Assembly: GCA_041821185.1 (NCBI GenBank)
Contig: JBGUBD010000003.1
Span: 310,001 to 374,000, forward strand
Direction of reading: 5' to 3'
DNA length: 64,000 bases
From: Phycisphaerales bacterium AB-hyl4
Lineage (GTDB): Bacteria > Planctomycetota > Phycisphaerae > Phycisphaerales > Phycisphaeraceae
In this document: positions 18,333-29,289 of the stretch, one piece after another
Numbering within the stretch: position 1 is the first letter of the stretch
How the letters are laid out: every line of letters starts with the position of its first letter
The notes under the pieces: model-generated
The model's input: the letters and a program-made list of their open reading frames with translations, nothing else
What the model was told of the DNA's origin: nothing
The model's database searches: none
Translations under genes and position numbers: made by a program

Positions 18333-19127
18333 ATGAATGACACCCCCACCCACCGCACCGCGATCGTCACCGGCGGCAGTCGGGGCATCGGCCGCGGCAT
18401 CGCCGAGGCGCTCGGCGCCGCCGGCCACAACGTCGTCATCAACTACAACTCGAACGCCGACGCCGCGCAGCAGGCCGCCGACGCGGTCAAAGCCGCCGGC
18501 GGCGACGCGCTCATCGTCCAGGCTGACATCGGCCAATCCGACGACCGCAAACGCCTCGTCGACGAAGCAATCGCCCGCTTCGGCCGCATCGACCTGCTGG
18601 TCAACAACGCCGGCGTCGGGCCGAAGGTGCGCGCCGACCTCATGGACATGGCCGAGGAAAGCTGGGACTGGGTGCTCGATGTCAACCTCAAAGGCCCGTT
18701 CTTCCTCACCCAACTCGTCGCCAACCGCATGATCGAGCAAGGCGAAGCCGACCAGCCCCCGGAAGCTCCCCCCGCCATCGTCAACATCGGCTCGATCAGC
18801 GCCTACACCGCAAGCATCAACCGCGGCGAGTACTGCATCGCCAAGGCCGGCATCGGCATGATGACCAGCCTCTTCGCCGACCGCCTCGCCCCGCACGGCA
18901 TCAACGTCTACGAAGTCCGACCCGGCATCATCGCCACGGACATGACCTCCGGCGTCAAAGCCAAGTACGACAAGCTCATCCTCGAAGACGGCATCACCCC
19001 CATTCGCCGCTGGGGCAAGCCGGACGACATTGCCAAAGCCGTGGTCGCCATCGCCACCGGCCTGCTGCCCTTCTCCACCGGCGAAGTCATCAACGTCGAC
19101 GGCGGCTTCCACATGAAACGCCTCTGA
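18333..19127 (+). CDS. SDR family 3-ketoacyl-(ACP) reductase-like oxidoreductase
   Basis: A 264-residue classical short-chain dehydrogenase. It shows the cofactor motif [19 protein letters not shown] near residues 14-32, the NNAG motif (LLVNNAGVG), and the catalytic Ser and YxxxK ([21 protein letters not shown]). The C-terminus ([18 protein letters not shown]) is also standard. NADPH preference and substrate are unclear; many such proteins annotated as FabG reduce sugar or uronate intermediates, and its position after a GH88 gene fits that. An alternative ATG at 18321 would add four residues. Confidence 0.85.
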   Translation: MNDTPTHRTAIVTGGSRGIGRGIAEALGAAGHNVVINYNSNADAAQQAADAVKAAGGDALIVQADIGQSDDRKRLVDEAIARFGRIDLLVNNAGVGPKVRADLMDMAEESWDWVLDVNLKGPFFLTQLVANRMIEQGEADQPPEAPPAIVNIGSISAYTASINRGEYCIAKAGIGMMTSLFADRLAPHGINVYEVRPGIIATDMTSGVKAKYDKLILEDGITPIRRWGKPDDIAKAVVAIATGLLPFSTGEVINVDGGFHMKRL

Positions 19128-19145
19128 CCGATCCCGACCGACCAA

Positions 19146-19171
19146 GGCAGTGCACCTTAAGGTGCACTGCC
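19146..19171. repeat. 26 bp perfect palindrome centred on CTTAAG
   Basis: The half-site GGCAGTGCACCTT is followed directly by its complement. Close copies are at 34415-34440 (perfect, GGCAGTGCAGCTT half-site) and 58749-58774 (two mismatches), and a half copy is at about 43712. It lies between the SDR gene and tmk. An open frame starting at 19150 runs through it, which is why the tmk start is placed later. Confidence 0.8.
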
Positions 19172-19190
19172 CGATCGCTGACGTTACGTT

Positions 19191-19196
19191 AAACTC
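19191..19196 (+). promoter_or_regulatory. -10-like TAAACT close to the tmk ATG
   Basis: TAAACT is followed by CTCCCCCC and the ATG. The 16 nt ending in ATGAC is identical to that before the M50 protease gene (30215). The spacing suggests a leaderless transcript. Confidence 0.4.
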
Positions 19197-19203
19197 TCCC
19201 CCC

Positions 19204-19866
19204 ATGACCGACCCCAACGCATCATGGTTGCCCGCTCTGCGCGGCCGATTCGTCGTCTTCGACGGCCCCGACGGCAGCGGTAAATCCACCCAGTTCCGCC
19301 GATTCACCGATTACGTCGAGGCCGCAGGCATCCAAGTCTGCCACGTCCGCGAGCCCGGCGGCACGGCCGTCGGCGAACACATCCGCAAACTACTGCTCGA
19401 ATACCGCGACGATCAGCACGGCCAGATGGACCTGCACTGCGAAATGCTCCTGTTCATGGCCAGCCGTGCCCAACTCGTCCGCGAGCGCATCGCCCCCGCC
19501 CGGCAGCGCGGCGAACTCGTCCTCGCCGACCGCTTCATCAGCTCCACCCTCGCCTATCAGGGCACGGCAGGCGGCATGGCCATCGACGCCATCCGCCAGG
19601 TCGGCCACGTCGCGCTCGGCGAACACTGGCCCGACCTCGTCGTCATCTTCGACGTTGACGAGAAGACTGCCGCCAGTCGACTATCCCCCCTGCTCGATCG
19701 CATGGAACAGAAAGGCTCCGACTACCACCGCAAAGTTCGCCAGGGGTATCTCGACCAGGCCCAGGCCGACCCGTCGCATCATCTTGTCATCGACGCCCGT
19801 GCCGAGCCTGACATCGTCTTCGACCGCCTGACCACCGGTCTGCGCGAACGCGCCGCGGCGTGGTAG
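19204..19866 (+). CDS. tmk: Thymidylate kinase
   Basis: A 220-residue kinase converting dTMP to dTDP. The P-loop FDGPDGSGKSTQF is near residues 19-31, the substrate-binding DRx motif is ADRFISSTLAYQG, and VREPGGTAVGEHIR is the conserved REPGGT region. Length is normal. The ATG at 19204 is chosen because the frame upstream runs through a dispersed palindrome. It ends only 10 bp from the convergent oxidoreductase gene, with no terminator between. Confidence 0.94.
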   Translation: MTDPNASWLPALRGRFVVFDGPDGSGKSTQFRRFTDYVEAAGIQVCHVREPGGTAVGEHIRKLLLEYRDDQHGQMDLHCEMLLFMASRAQLVRERIAPARQRGELVLADRFISSTLAYQGTAGGMAIDAIRQVGHVALGEHWPDLVVIFDVDEKTAASRLSPLLDRMEQKGSDYHRKVRQGYLDQAQADPSHHLVIDARAEPDIVFDRLTTGLRERAAAW

Positions 19867-19876
19867 CACCGCCACA

Positions 19877-21031
19877 TCACCGCTCCGACGACATCGGCAC
19901 GGCGTGTCGGGAAAGCTGTTCCGCCGTGACGGCCGCGTGCAGCGAGCCGTAGCCGTTGCGCTCGCTGACGCGTCGCTGATGGGATGAGTCGTTGATCGCC
20001 TGGATCTGGTCGAGCAGCAGTTGCTGTAAAACGTGGCCGTACAGCTCGTCCTTGGTCATGCCGGTGGTGCCGTAGAGGCGGTAGTGGCCGTCCACTTCAT
20101 AAGACTTGTGTCGCGAGGTGACTTTTCGATCTTCGCCGGTGTAGCTGGCGACGTTTTCGATCTGACAGTCGGGCAGCATCGCGGCCATCGCGTCGACCTG
20201 GTCGCGCGTCGCGATGCAGTCGATGGTCATGCTCGTCGGCACCCATTCGTCGAGGCTGATCGCCCCGCGCTCGAACACCAGCCGCATCTCCTGCCGATCC
20301 ATACGCGTGGCCTGCGTGAAGCCGTGATAAAAGTTCACCAGCACGCCTTCGCCATAGCGGGCCGTCGCCTGCACCTGTTCGATCAAATCCGCACCGCCCC
20401 GTTTGATCTGCTGCGCCGCGACGATCTCCGGCTCGCCAAGCCACCACTGGAACAGGTCGAAAAAGTGCACGCCATGCTCGATGAAAATCCCGCCGCTGAG
20501 GTTCTGCTTCCAGAACCAATGCTCCGGCGGCAACGGTTCATCCTTGGCGTAATTCTCAAAAAAGCCGTGCACCGGCTCGCCAAGCAGTTTCGACTCGATG
20601 ATCCGCTTCATCGTCTCGCATAGCGGGTCGTACCGCATGATGAGATTCACCGAAAGAATGCGCCCTTTCGACTCGGCCAGGTCGATCATCATCTCCGCGT
20701 CGGCCAGGCTCGTCGCCAGCGGCTTCTCACACAGCACATGCTTGCCCGCTTCCAGCGCCCGCGTCACCAGTTCCCGATGTGTGAAAGGCGGCGTCGCGAT
20801 GTGCACCAGATCAATGTCATCGCGAGCGAGCAGCGCGTCGACGCTCTCGCTCGCCTCGATTCCCAGCGATGCTGCGGCGCGGTCTGCGGCCTCACGGTTC
20901 TCATCCGCCAACGCAATCGGGCGAACCGCGTCAAGCTCTTGATACTTGGTGCAGGCGAACTGCCCGAAACTGCCCGCGCCGATCAAACCGTAGCCGATTG
21001 CCTTCCCCCCAGCCGCCTGCTCGTCGATCAT
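19877..21031 (-). CDS. Gfo/Idh/MocA family oxidoreductase
   Basis: A 384-residue NAD(P)-dependent sugar or sugar-derivative oxidoreductase. The Rossmann motif is LIGAGSFGQFA near residues 16-26, and the catalytic EKP is in KHVLCEKPLATSLAD. The C-terminal substrate domain contains SGGIFIEHGVHFFDL. Its ATG overlaps the stop of the upstream gene by 4 bp (ATGA at 21028-21031), so translation is probably coupled. It is clearly a paralogue of the C-terminal half of that upstream protein, including the 15-residue identity quoted above. Substrate unknown; the partner's extra domain hints at glycan metabolism. Confidence 0.88.
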   Translation of the reverse strand: MIDEQAAGGKAIGYGLIGAGSFGQFACTKYQELDAVRPIALADENREAADRAAASLGIEASESVDALLARDDIDLVHIATPPFTHRELVTRALEAGKHVLCEKPLATSLADAEMMIDLAESKGRILSVNLIMRYDPLCETMKRIIESKLLGEPVHGFFENYAKDEPLPPEHWFWKQNLSGGIFIEHGVHFFDLFQWWLGEPEIVAAQQIKRGGADLIEQVQATARYGEGVLVNFYHGFTQATRMDRQEMRLVFERGAISLDEWVPTSMTIDCIATRDQVDAMAAMLPDCQIENVASYTGEDRKVTSRHKSYEVDGHYRLYGTTGMTKDELYGHVLQQLLLDQIQAINDSSHQRRVSERNGYGSLHAAVTAEQLSRHAVPMSSER

Positions 21032-23268
21032 GATCCCATCCCTTTCGCATGGCGGTCCGCGTTCACCGCCATTTCCAATGCGGCCCGACCATCCGCCGCA
21101 TTGACGCGCGGCCGATGCCCCGGCTGACGAATTGCATCGATCAGATCATTCATCAAAGTACGAAGGGCTTGGCCATATAGATGTTGCCCATCCGCCCCTT
21201 CAGGCTGCCAGTTCACGCGATACACCCCCGTCGCCGACCAGTCATGCCACCGGGCCTTACCCTCTCTGGCGTCGCCCGTCAGCCGTTCGATCGGCGTGAC
21301 CGCCGCGCCAGGCAGCAGTTGCTTCAACTGCTCCAGCCCCGATTCATCCAACAGCGCCTCAACCTCCAGCGTATGGGCCACCCAACCGCGCAAGGTCAGC
21401 TGCCCCCGCTCGCAGACGAGGCGGAAGTCCTGCTCGTCCAGCGGTGTGGGTTGAAGGAAGCCGTGGTAATAGCTCACCGTGGTTTGTTGGCCGTAGCGCG
21501 CCTCGCAAGTCACCTGGTCGATCACGTCCGCGTTCGGCCGACGCAACCGCGTCGCATGCTGCACCTGCGCATCACTATCCCCAAGCCACCATCCGACAAG
21601 GTCGAAAAAGTGCACCCCATGCTCGATAAAGATGCCCCCGCTCTGTTGCTCGTCCCAGAACCAGTGCTCCTTCGGCAGCCCCGCGTCGCCGGCCCGATTC
21701 GTAAACGCCCCCCGAATCGGCGAACCGAGCACACCCGACTTCAGCAGCTCGCGCACCGGCAACGCCAGCGGCCCGTAGCGCATCATGAAGTTCACCCCAA
21801 GCTGGCGGTCGCGCTCCGCCGCTGCCTGGATCATCTGCTGCGCATCGACAAGATTCGTCGCCAGCGGCTTCTCGCATAACACATGCTTGCCTCGCCGTAG
21901 CGCTGCGATCGCCTGCTCCGCGTGCAGCGACGGAATCGTCGCGATATGCACCACGTGCACGCTCGGATCATCAAACATCTGCTCCAACGTGTCGTACGCT
22001 TTGAGCCCGCGTTCGTCGGCAAGCTGCTTCGCCTTCGACGTTGTCCGGTTCCACACCGCCACCGGCTTCAGGCCGTCCAGCTCGCCGTAGTTGTCCAGAC
22101 AGAAGCGAGCAAATTTGCTCACCCCCACGATCGCATACCCCAGCGTCTTCGGCCCTGCCACCGCGATCCGCCCTCGCCGTTGCTCGCGAAACCGATGCAA
22201 TTCCAGCACGCTCAGCAGATACGCCAGCGACGACTCCGCCCCCTGATTCGCGTTCGGCCCGCCTGCCTCCAACCCATCCTGACATCCGCCGGTCGGGTCG
22301 TGATAAAGCGACACACTCAGGTCATTACGCCCGCGAAACCACTCAAAGCATCGCCATGCTTCGTCCGCCCAATCCTGTTCGCCCGTCGCCTGCGCCGCGG
22401 TCAGGCAACCATCCACCAGCGCATACGCCTCCAACGGCTGCTGATCGAACGGCGCACGCTCCGCCCCCCGCTTCAACCACCCCTGATTGCCGATGATGCT
22501 CAAATGCCCATCCGCCGCTCGCTGCACATCCAGCAACCAGCGCAGCGACTTCAGCCCCGCCTCGACCATCTCCGGTCGCCCCATCGACTGACCGGCCACC
22601 AGCAACGCATGCGACAGCTTCGCGTTGTCATACGTCACCGTGTCTTCCCACCACGGCCAGTCATCGTCCGCATGCTCACGCCACGCTTCGTACAACTCAT
22701 TGGCAAACCGATCGCGCACCAGCTGCGCGTGATCGTTCGCTTCATGTTGCAGGTACGCATCCAGCCCGAGCACCGCGAACGCCTTCGATCGCAGAAATGC
22801 AAGCTCTTCCACCTTGCCAAGCGCCCGGCGAAACAGGTCGCTTGCCAGGTCCCGCAACGTGTCCAGCGGCGCCGTCTGCGCCGCGAGCCCCAGCGCCCAG
22901 ATCGTCCGCCCCTGACTGTCCTGCGAGCCCACCGGCTCAAGCCACCGCCGATCGTACCCCATGAAATTGCGAAACTTGCCCGTCTCCGGGTTGAACGCGT
23001 AGACCAGGAATGAAAGATATCGCTGAATCGGGACGACCTGCTCGTCATACCCGCGAAGCTGGGCGTGCAGCAGGCCGGCGATCAAGGCGCGGGCATTATC
23101 ATCAATGCAGTAGCCGTGATGCGGATCCGGCACGGCGTATTGCGCGTGCTGAAAAATGCCCGTGTCGTCCGTGAGCGCCCTCAACTGCCTCAAGTCGATC
23201 TCTGGAAACGGCTCCCACCGAGCCCCCTTGCCTGCGTCGGCCGATGCCTCAGTTGTCACGGTCTTCAT
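21028..23268 (-). CDS. Fusion of an alpha/alpha-barrel-like glycan domain and a Gfo/Idh/MocA oxidoreductase
   Basis: A 746-residue two-domain protein. Residues 1 to about 365 form a helical, six-hairpin-like module with the motif HGYCIDDNARALIA (51-64), which I know from modules attached to some GT4-type glycosyltransferases; I infer a glycan-related role. From about residue 375 the protein is a Gfo/Idh/MocA oxidoreductase: EKPLATNLVDA, then EHWFWDEQQ and SGGIFIEHGVHFFDL. The nucleotide-binding loop is odd: AIVGVSKFARF replaces the usual GxGxxG, so cofactor binding may be altered. The downstream gene is a free-standing paralogue of the C-terminal half. The ATG at 23268 has TAAGG directly upstream. 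Confidence 0.8.
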   Translation of the reverse strand: MKTVTTEASADAGKGARWEPFPEIDLRQLRALTDDTGIFQHAQYAVPDPHHGYCIDDNARALIAGLLHAQLRGYDEQVVPIQRYLSFLVYAFNPETGKFRNFMGYDRRWLEPVGSQDSQGRTIWALGLAAQTAPLDTLRDLASDLFRRALGKVEELAFLRSKAFAVLGLDAYLQHEANDHAQLVRDRFANELYEAWREHADDDWPWWEDTVTYDNAKLSHALLVAGQSMGRPEMVEAGLKSLRWLLDVQRAADGHLSIIGNQGWLKRGAERAPFDQQPLEAYALVDGCLTAAQATGEQDWADEAWRCFEWFRGRNDLSVSLYHDPTGGCQDGLEAGGPNANQGAESSLAYLLSVLELHRFREQRRGRIAVAGPKTLGYAIVGVSKFARFCLDNYGELDGLKPVAVWNRTTSKAKQLADERGLKAYDTLEQMFDDPSVHVVHIATIPSLHAEQAIAALRRGKHVLCEKPLATNLVDAQQMIQAAAERDRQLGVNFMMRYGPLALPVRELLKSGVLGSPIRGAFTNRAGDAGLPKEHWFWDEQQSGGIFIEHGVHFFDLVGWWLGDSDAQVQHATRLRRPNADVIDQVTCEARYGQQTTVSYYHGFLQPTPLDEQDFRLVCERGQLTLRGWVAHTLEVEALLDESGLEQLKQLLPGAAVTPIERLTGDAREGKARWHDWSATGVYRVNWQPEGADGQHLYGQALRTLMNDLIDAIRQPGHRPRVNAADGRAALEMAVNADRHAKGMGS

Positions 23269-23500
23269 CCTTACTCACTCCCGAATCGGCAACACCCACT
23301 CACGATCACCAGCGAAACACCCTACGAGATGCTTCCGCAGATTCTACCCCCGTACCGCAGCCGAAACACGATTAATCTTGCAAGTCGATCAAATCACACC
23401 AATTCCTGACAAATCTCTACCGACAACCTCGCGGCGTGCCACGGCCTGAACTTTTTTCGCAATTCATACGGATCGGACATGAATCACGGGTGCGCTCGAA

Positions 23501-23523
23501 GCCCACGGATTGAATCCGTGGGC
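23501..23523. repeat. GCCCACGGAT hairpin
   Basis: Perfect 10 bp stem GCCCACGGAT with loop TGA. Together with its flank (CTCGAAGCCC...CCGTGGGC) it matches the terminator hairpin after groEL2 at 60943-60972, so it is a second copy of a dispersed hairpin. Confidence 0.6.
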
Positions 23524-23644
23524 GTCAGCCTCCTACACAGAACAGAGCCCGAGTTTGATGGGTCATCCGTATCATGCCCAAGTTCCATCACGATTGCCCG
23601 CCCTGCCAAATCGAGGACAGTCGCCCCGAACAACCCATGAAAAA

Positions 23645-23674
23645 CAGGCCCACGAGTGAAAACTCGCAGGCCTG
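23645..23674 (-). terminator. Terminator after ftsH
   Basis: On the minus strand, a 13 bp stem with one mismatch (CAGGCCTGCGAGT pairing with ACTCGTGGGCCTG, loop TTTC) is followed by TTTTT. It lies 40 bp after the ftsH stop. Confidence 0.8.
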
Positions 23675-23713
23675 CTCAGGGCGTCACAATTCTTCATCAT
23701 CACATCGTCATAC

Positions 23714-25813
<2,100 letters not shown>

Positions 25814-26094
25814 CCAGCAGTCCTTAAATCATTGCCCGGAGCAAAGCCGAAGCGCTCCGAGCGGGGGCGACCATCCCGGTCGATACTCATTCTAGGCACA
25901 TTGCCGAACGGCCGTAGCTTCATCGGCAGAATCGGCGTCGCGCGTGTGCATTGGCCCACCGTGGCACAAATCTGCCAGCACACCGCGCCGACGCTGTCTC
26001 CGTGCCGCGGCCGATTAGTCGATGGTAAAACACCCGCGGCGAAGTCGGCTCCAACCCTACCGTACGACGCGAGTCGCCCGTAGGTTTTCCCGAA

Positions 26095-26592
26095 CTACCA
26101 ATCCGCACGCATCGTCGAGACAATATCCCGGGCAAGCTGCTGCACCGCAGCATGTTGCCCCGACTCAAATCGCTCGCCCGCAGGCCGTGTCGGAGCGTAC
26201 CGCCCGACCGCCTCGAAGCCCCGGCGCTCGCGGATCGTCTCACCCGACCTCAGGTCGATCCACTCGAAATCGACCGTGATCGTCAGCTCCATCTCATCCG
26301 GCACGCCGCCTTCCTGCCGACGCGACAGCCGACGCTGCTCCACCCGCGTGATCGAGCCCTGCAAAATCGTGTCCGCCACGCCCGAAGGCGCCACCGTGTA
26401 AGGCGTACGCTGCTCCAGTTCCTTTACCACCGCTTCGGTCAGATCAAACTGCATCCGCTCCCAGAACGTGCGGTTCTCGAAAATCGGCACCGCCACCGTT
26501 CGATACCGGTCGTCGTACACGCCCTCCGGCGAGTAGCCGCAGCCCACGAGCAAACCACACAAACACACCGCCATCGCCCATCGCAGCATCAT
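26095..26592 (-). CDS. lptE: LptE-family LPS-assembly lipoprotein
   Basis: A 165-residue predicted outer-membrane lipoprotein. The signal peptide ends in the lipobox LLVGC (Cys18), followed by GYSPEGVYDDRYRTVAVPIFENRTFWERM, a pattern typical of planctomycete LptE-like proteins (VAVPIFENRT). LptE plugs LptD and helps place LPS in the outer membrane. Its ATG overlaps the stop of the bamD-like gene by 4 bp (26589-26592), so the two are translationally coupled. Sequence similarity in this family is low, so the symbol rests on the pattern and context. Confidence 0.78.
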   Translation of the reverse strand: MMLRWAMAVCLCGLLVGCGYSPEGVYDDRYRTVAVPIFENRTFWERMQFDLTEAVVKELEQRTPYTVAPSGVADTILQGSITRVEQRRLSRRQEGGVPDEMELTITVDFEWIDLRSGETIRERRGFEAVGRYAPTRPAGERFESGQHAAVQQLARDIVSTMRADW

Positions 26593-27776
26593 CGCAATCC
26601 CTCCTGCTCCGGCACGTCCAGCCCGTCCGGAGCTTCCGGAACCTGAGGCTCCGCCGCTTCCGGCGTCGTGTCCGGTGCTTCGATGTCCGGGGCTTCAAGG
26701 GTTTCCGGGGCGTCCGGGGGGGCCTGCGTGCCCGGCCGATCCGACGCCGACTCATCCGCCTGCCGCCCGCGCCCCGCCAGGCCCGGATTCACAGGCAGGT
26801 CCAATGCTTGAAGCCGCCGCTGAGCGTCCACCGCCGCGGTCGTCTGTGGATAGTCCGCCATCACCCGCTGATACAGATACGCCGCGCTCACCCGCTCGCC
26901 GCGCTGCTCATGCCACCTGGCCGACCGCAAATCCTTGTTCGCCAGCGACGCTTCGATGCGAATCTCCAGCGCATCCGCTCCGAGTTGCTCGGCCCCACTG
27001 GGGAATTCCTCCCGATACACCCGCAACCGTTCGCCCGCCTCGATCAGCCCCGTCGGATCAAACGCTGGCCCCGCCACCCGCGCCAGGTTCGCCATGATCA
27101 ACCGACGCATCGCATGCTCCCGGCGGTTGCTCTGCGGATAGTTCAACAGAAACAGATCGTACGCCTCTGCCGCATCTCCCTTATCACCCGCGCGGTAGTA
27201 ATAGTCCGCCAACGTCAGGCTCGCCCGCTCGCCCAACGCGCTGCCGGGCGTCCGCTCCTGGATGCGGATCAGCAGCTCCTCGCCTTCGCTGTACGCCGTG
27301 AGGATGCGCATCCCCAGAAAATGCCGCCGACGCCCGCGCGTGAACTGGTTGGCGATCGCAAACTCTCGCTCCAGCGCCCGGTGAAACTGAGGCGACTCCG
27401 GGAACACGCGAATCACATACTCGTAGTCAAACAGCGCCCGGTACTCCCGCCCCATCGCCACGCGGGCGTCGCCGCGCACCATCCGCGCGTCGACCATCAG
27501 CGGATGATTCGGATGCGCATCAATCCACTGGGTCGCCAGCCGCTCGGCCTCGCCCGGCCGATCGTCCGCCAACGCCCGCCGCGCCGCCTGCAACTGGCCC
27601 TCCGGCGTGCCCGCGTCCGCCGCCTCTTCCAGTTCCCAGGCCTCTTCCCCCAACTCGAAGCGATCCTGTCCCCACCCCGTCGGTGAAGCCAGCATCACCG
27701 CCGCCAGCCATAAGCCGACCCAAGCAAAAAGCCGACCCTGCTGCCATTGCGTGCGTTGCGTCTGTGTCATATTCAT
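26589..27776 (-). CDS. BamD-like TPR protein, outer-membrane assembly
   Basis: A 395-residue exported tetratricopeptide protein. After a signal peptide (LFAWVGLWLAAVMLASPTGWG) come TPR-like helices: LAADDRPGEAERL-type repeat near 65-80, ALFDYEYVIRVFPESPQFHRA, and GDAAEAYDLFLLNYPQSNRREHA. These match the YfiO/BamD pattern, in which repeated helices chaperone outer-membrane protein precursors. Unlike E. coli BamD there is no lipobox cysteine, so it may be periplasmic. The C-terminal 65 residues are acidic and Pro-rich (APETLEAPD-like units), probably disordered. Coupled to the downstream lptE-like gene. Confidence 0.78.
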   Translation of the reverse strand: MNMTQTQRTQWQQGRLFAWVGLWLAAVMLASPTGWGQDRFELGEEAWELEEAADAGTPEGQLQAARRALADDRPGEAERLATQWIDAHPNHPLMVDARMVRGDARVAMGREYRALFDYEYVIRVFPESPQFHRALEREFAIANQFTRGRRRHFLGMRILTAYSEGEELLIRIQERTPGSALGERASLTLADYYYRAGDKGDAAEAYDLFLLNYPQSNRREHAMRRLIMANLARVAGPAFDPTGLIEAGERLRVYREEFPSGAEQLGADALEIRIEASLANKDLRSARWHEQRGERVSAAYLYQRVMADYPQTTAAVDAQRRLQALDLPVNPGLAGRGRQADESASDRPGTQAPPDAPETLEAPDIEAPDTTPEAAEPQVPEAPDGLDVPEQEGLR

Positions 27777-27872
27777 GCGTCACGGCATCCTGCCCAGGCG
27801 AAGTCAAACAAGCCTCAGATCATAAAGCTCGCCGCAATAATGGGCAAAGCGCGGAACCCCCGGATCGGTGGG

Positions 27873-27958
27873 AATCGCTAAATGCTAATCGCTGATTGCT
27901 GATTGTGGGGAGCCACGCCGATACGATCAGCGATTAGAAATCAGCAATTAGAAATTCC
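27873..27958. repeat. Microrepeat hairpin with GCTGATT/AATCAGC units
   Basis: The left arm (27873-27905) repeats GCTAATCGCTGATTGCTGAT; the right arm (27928-27958) is CAGCGATTAGAAATCAGCAA followed by TTAGAAATTCC. The arms are inverted imperfect copies with a 22 nt spacer. The element lies between the bamD-like gene start and the AraC regulator stop and ends three bases before that stop. Same design as the elements at 9475, 41876, 47528, 48204 and 59144. Confidence 0.7.
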
Positions 27959-27960
27959 AT

Positions 27961-28887
27961 CTACATCACTGTCGGGTCCTGCCGATACTGGCTCGGATTG
28001 ACGCCTGCGTGTTGTGTGAACCACCGCGAAAATGTCGCCACCGAGCCGAAGCCCAGCGCGTCCGCGACATGACTGATCTTCAACTGGTCCTGCGTCAGCA
28101 GCTGCCGCGCCAGCGCAAACCGCCTCGCCGTCACATACGCGTGTGGCGTGCACCCGCACAGCTGCCGGAACCGCCTGGCGAAATGCCGTGGCGAAAGATG
28201 CGCCACCGACGCCAACTCGTCCAGCGTCGGCGGATCGCTCAGCCGCTGCTCCACCAACTCAAACGCCCCGCTCAAACGATCGTCAAGCTGCTGCTGATCC
28301 GCGCTGTCCAACGGCGTGCCATACGCCCCCGCCTCCGTCGCATCGCTCGGCCAAAGACAGAGCAACTCCGCCAACCGCACCAGCAACAACGGCGACGATC
28401 CCGTCGGCGCCACCAGCCCCAGCCGAGTCACCGCCCGGAACGCCGCCACCAGCGGCGCGTTCGAGCCCAGCCCCGTCACCGGCCCGGCGAACAGTCGCTC
28501 GCGCACCACCGCCTCGCTCGGCTCCAGCGTCAGCTTCAAGTGATACACCCGGCCGCCCCCATGCGGCCCCGGCTCCAGCCGATAACCATGCCGCTGCCCC
28601 GGATACGCCACCAACGCCGTCAACCCCTCCAACGGCCCCACCGCACAATCGTCCAGCCAGGCCTCGCCCGCACAACCCACCAGCAGGTCTAGTTGCAATA
28701 CGTCCGTGTGAACGTGGCCGGCGATATGAAACGGTTCGGTGATCGCATGCGTCAACGTCTGCGCCAACCGACTCGGCTCGTAAAACAGCCTGCCACACAA
28801 ATCGCGCAGCGCCGCCTCCCCCCGCGACGCAGACGCTTCGCCTGCCTCACTGCCACGCCCGCCACGACTCAATGTCGACGCCGCCAT
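27961..28887 (-). CDS. AraC-family transcriptional regulator
   Basis: A 308-residue regulator. Residues about 1-200 form an effector domain with no clear family (RHGYRLEPGPHGGGRVYHLK suggests a cupin-like fold). The C-terminal 100 residues contain the double helix-turn-helix: first helix pair PTLDELASVAHLSPRHFARR, second KISHVADALGFGSVATFSRW followed by GVNPSQYRQ. The gene is divergent from the VPLPA-CTERM protein gene (400 bp apart), so it may regulate it, itself, or both. The ligand cannot be guessed. Confidence 0.85.
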   Translation of the reverse strand: MAASTLSRGGRGSEAGEASASRGEAALRDLCGRLFYEPSRLAQTLTHAITEPFHIAGHVHTDVLQLDLLVGCAGEAWLDDCAVGPLEGLTALVAYPGQRHGYRLEPGPHGGGRVYHLKLTLEPSEAVVRERLFAGPVTGLGSNAPLVAAFRAVTRLGLVAPTGSSPLLLVRLAELLCLWPSDATEAGAYGTPLDSADQQQLDDRLSGAFELVEQRLSDPPTLDELASVAHLSPRHFARRFRQLCGCTPHAYVTARRFALARQLLTQDQLKISHVADALGFGSVATFSRWFTQHAGVNPSQYRQDPTVM

Positions 28888-29289
28888 ACCCTGCTCCTGT
28901 CAGGTCGAAGCGCCGCCAGTTTATCAATCTCACCTCGCTCACACCCCGCCAAAACACAGTCAGCGCGTTAAGGCAGGTAACTGCAACCTTCTGCAAGCAT
29001 TGGGCGGATAAGGGCAGAAGGTCGCCATTCAAAGCATCAGCCGACGATGCAACGCGATGTAAACTGTGGTGCAACCGCCGGATGTACGATGTCGCCCCCG
29101 GGGTGCTCCCGTCCAGACCGCAAGATGCTGTAATAATTTTTGATAAGGAATGTGATATGCCTATTGCACCGGGGAATACCCGAGGTATTCTTACGCAATG
29201 GGAATCGCGGAAAACTGAAGTACGCAATCCCGCTCGCACCAACCTACGACCCTTAGGGGGGTCAGAAAAGAAACATGGAGATGAAAGTT
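28888..29289. promoter_or_regulatory. 402 bp divergent intergenic region, AraC regulator / VPLPA-CTERM gene
   Basis: The stretch from about 29130 is AT-richer (AATAATTTTTGATAAGG) and probably promoter-bearing. A small hairpin GAATACC-CGA-GGTATTC lies at 29174-29190. A possible short reading frame starts at ATG 29157 behind AAGGAA and runs into the downstream gene out of frame; I do not call it. No direct-repeat AraC operator could be assigned. Confidence 0.5.

Larger units (their letters stand above)
23269..23713. other. 445 bp intergenic region without a gene
   Basis: Region between the fusion oxidoreductase start and the ftsH stop. It is less GC-rich than its neighbours near 23330-23470 and should contain the promoter of the fusion gene (minus strand), though no clear -35/-10 pair was found. 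It contains a hairpin at 23501-23523 and the ftsH terminator at 23645-23674. No supported open frame. Confidence 0.6.
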
